From: Psychrobacillus sp. BL-248-WT-3
Lineage (GTDB): Bacteria; Bacillota; Bacilli; Bacillales_A; Planococcaceae
DNA length: 40,403 bases
Assembly (NCBI RefSeq): GCF_012843435.1
Contig: NZ_JABAFC010000034.1
Location: 1-40,403, forward strand
Reading direction: 5' to 3'
This document shows positions 40,340 through 40,403 of the stretch, one piece after another. The position numbers and the translations under genes are program-made. The number at the start of each line of letters is the position of its first letter. The stretch's first letter is position 1. Below the pieces are notes generated by a model. The model ran no database searches and had not been told where the DNA came from. It saw nothing but the letters and a program-made list of their open reading frames with translations.

Positions 40340-40403
40340 ATATTTTGTGTAAATGTATTACTATCTTTATTCTAAACACATACTTACTTTATCCGTTAAG
40401 GGG

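Noticed and set aside
39967-40379. Minus-strand reading frames coding a repetitive Tyr/Leu/Ser-rich protein
   Set aside because: They arise from translation of the phased repeat array; the repeat unit is not consistently a multiple of three and there is no ribosome site.

Overview
The window reads as chromosomal DNA of a low-GC Gram-positive bacterium of the order Bacillales. The best fit is the Planococcaceae side (Psychrobacillus, Lysinibacillus or Sporosarcina-like). The grounds are strong AGGAGG ribosome sites, many TTG/GTG starts, U-tailed terminators after most genes, and Bacillus-type gene sets (pspA-ydjG-ydjH-ydjI, csoR-copZ-copA, DegV, CNNM/HlyC, topB). The genus is inferred, not shown. 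No rRNA, tRNA, transposase, phage gene or CRISPR was seen.

Layout. 1-8 kb: a small lipoprotein, a DUF2804 protein, an amidase-domain protein, a DegV lipid-binding protein, a PlsY-like acyltransferase, a nitroreductase, an unknown membrane protein, an M20 dipeptidase and a cyclase-family hydrolase. 8-14 kb: a cation (probably manganese) exporter with a hairpin leader, a three-gene ABC exporter operon, and a CNNM/HlyC transporter. 14-19.8 kb: two unknown proteins, a lone ECF sigma factor, a small HCSC-motif protein behind an upstream mini-ORF and a bistable-looking RNA fold, and an ABC-F ATPase behind an overlapping 48-codon ORF. Then come a small coiled-coil protein and an SpsG-like glycosyltransferase-fold protein. 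19.8-24.6 kb: an SDR-like protein, a flavin reductase, an ArsB arsenite pump, and a divergent TetR regulator/SDR pair with candidate operators.

24.6-28.5 kb is the PspA envelope-stress operon: PspA, a zinc-ribbon membrane protein, a TPM-domain protein and an SPFH protein with zinc ribbons. A SigW-type promoter and a leader closed by a 10-bp helix precede it. topB follows after an array of phased GGTGATAAA repeats. 31.2-35.5 kb is a copper island: a CsoR operator over its promoter, csoR, copZ, copA, a YdhK-like DUF1541 lipoprotein and a Cys-rich four-helix copper-binding protein. Together these would sense, chaperone, export and sequester copper. The end holds an unknown protein, YbaK deacylase, a YczE-like membrane protein, a P-loop protein with one decayed P-loop, glycine C-acetyltransferase, and a second phased repeat array that includes a 104-bp tandem duplication.

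The least explained parts are: the mini-ORF/RNA fold at 16.24-16.39 kb; the two intergenic repeat families, whose cores recur every 20-22 bp; the 48-codon ORF overlapping the ABC-F start; and the pspA leader. All are read by eye. No alignment, folding or database search was run.
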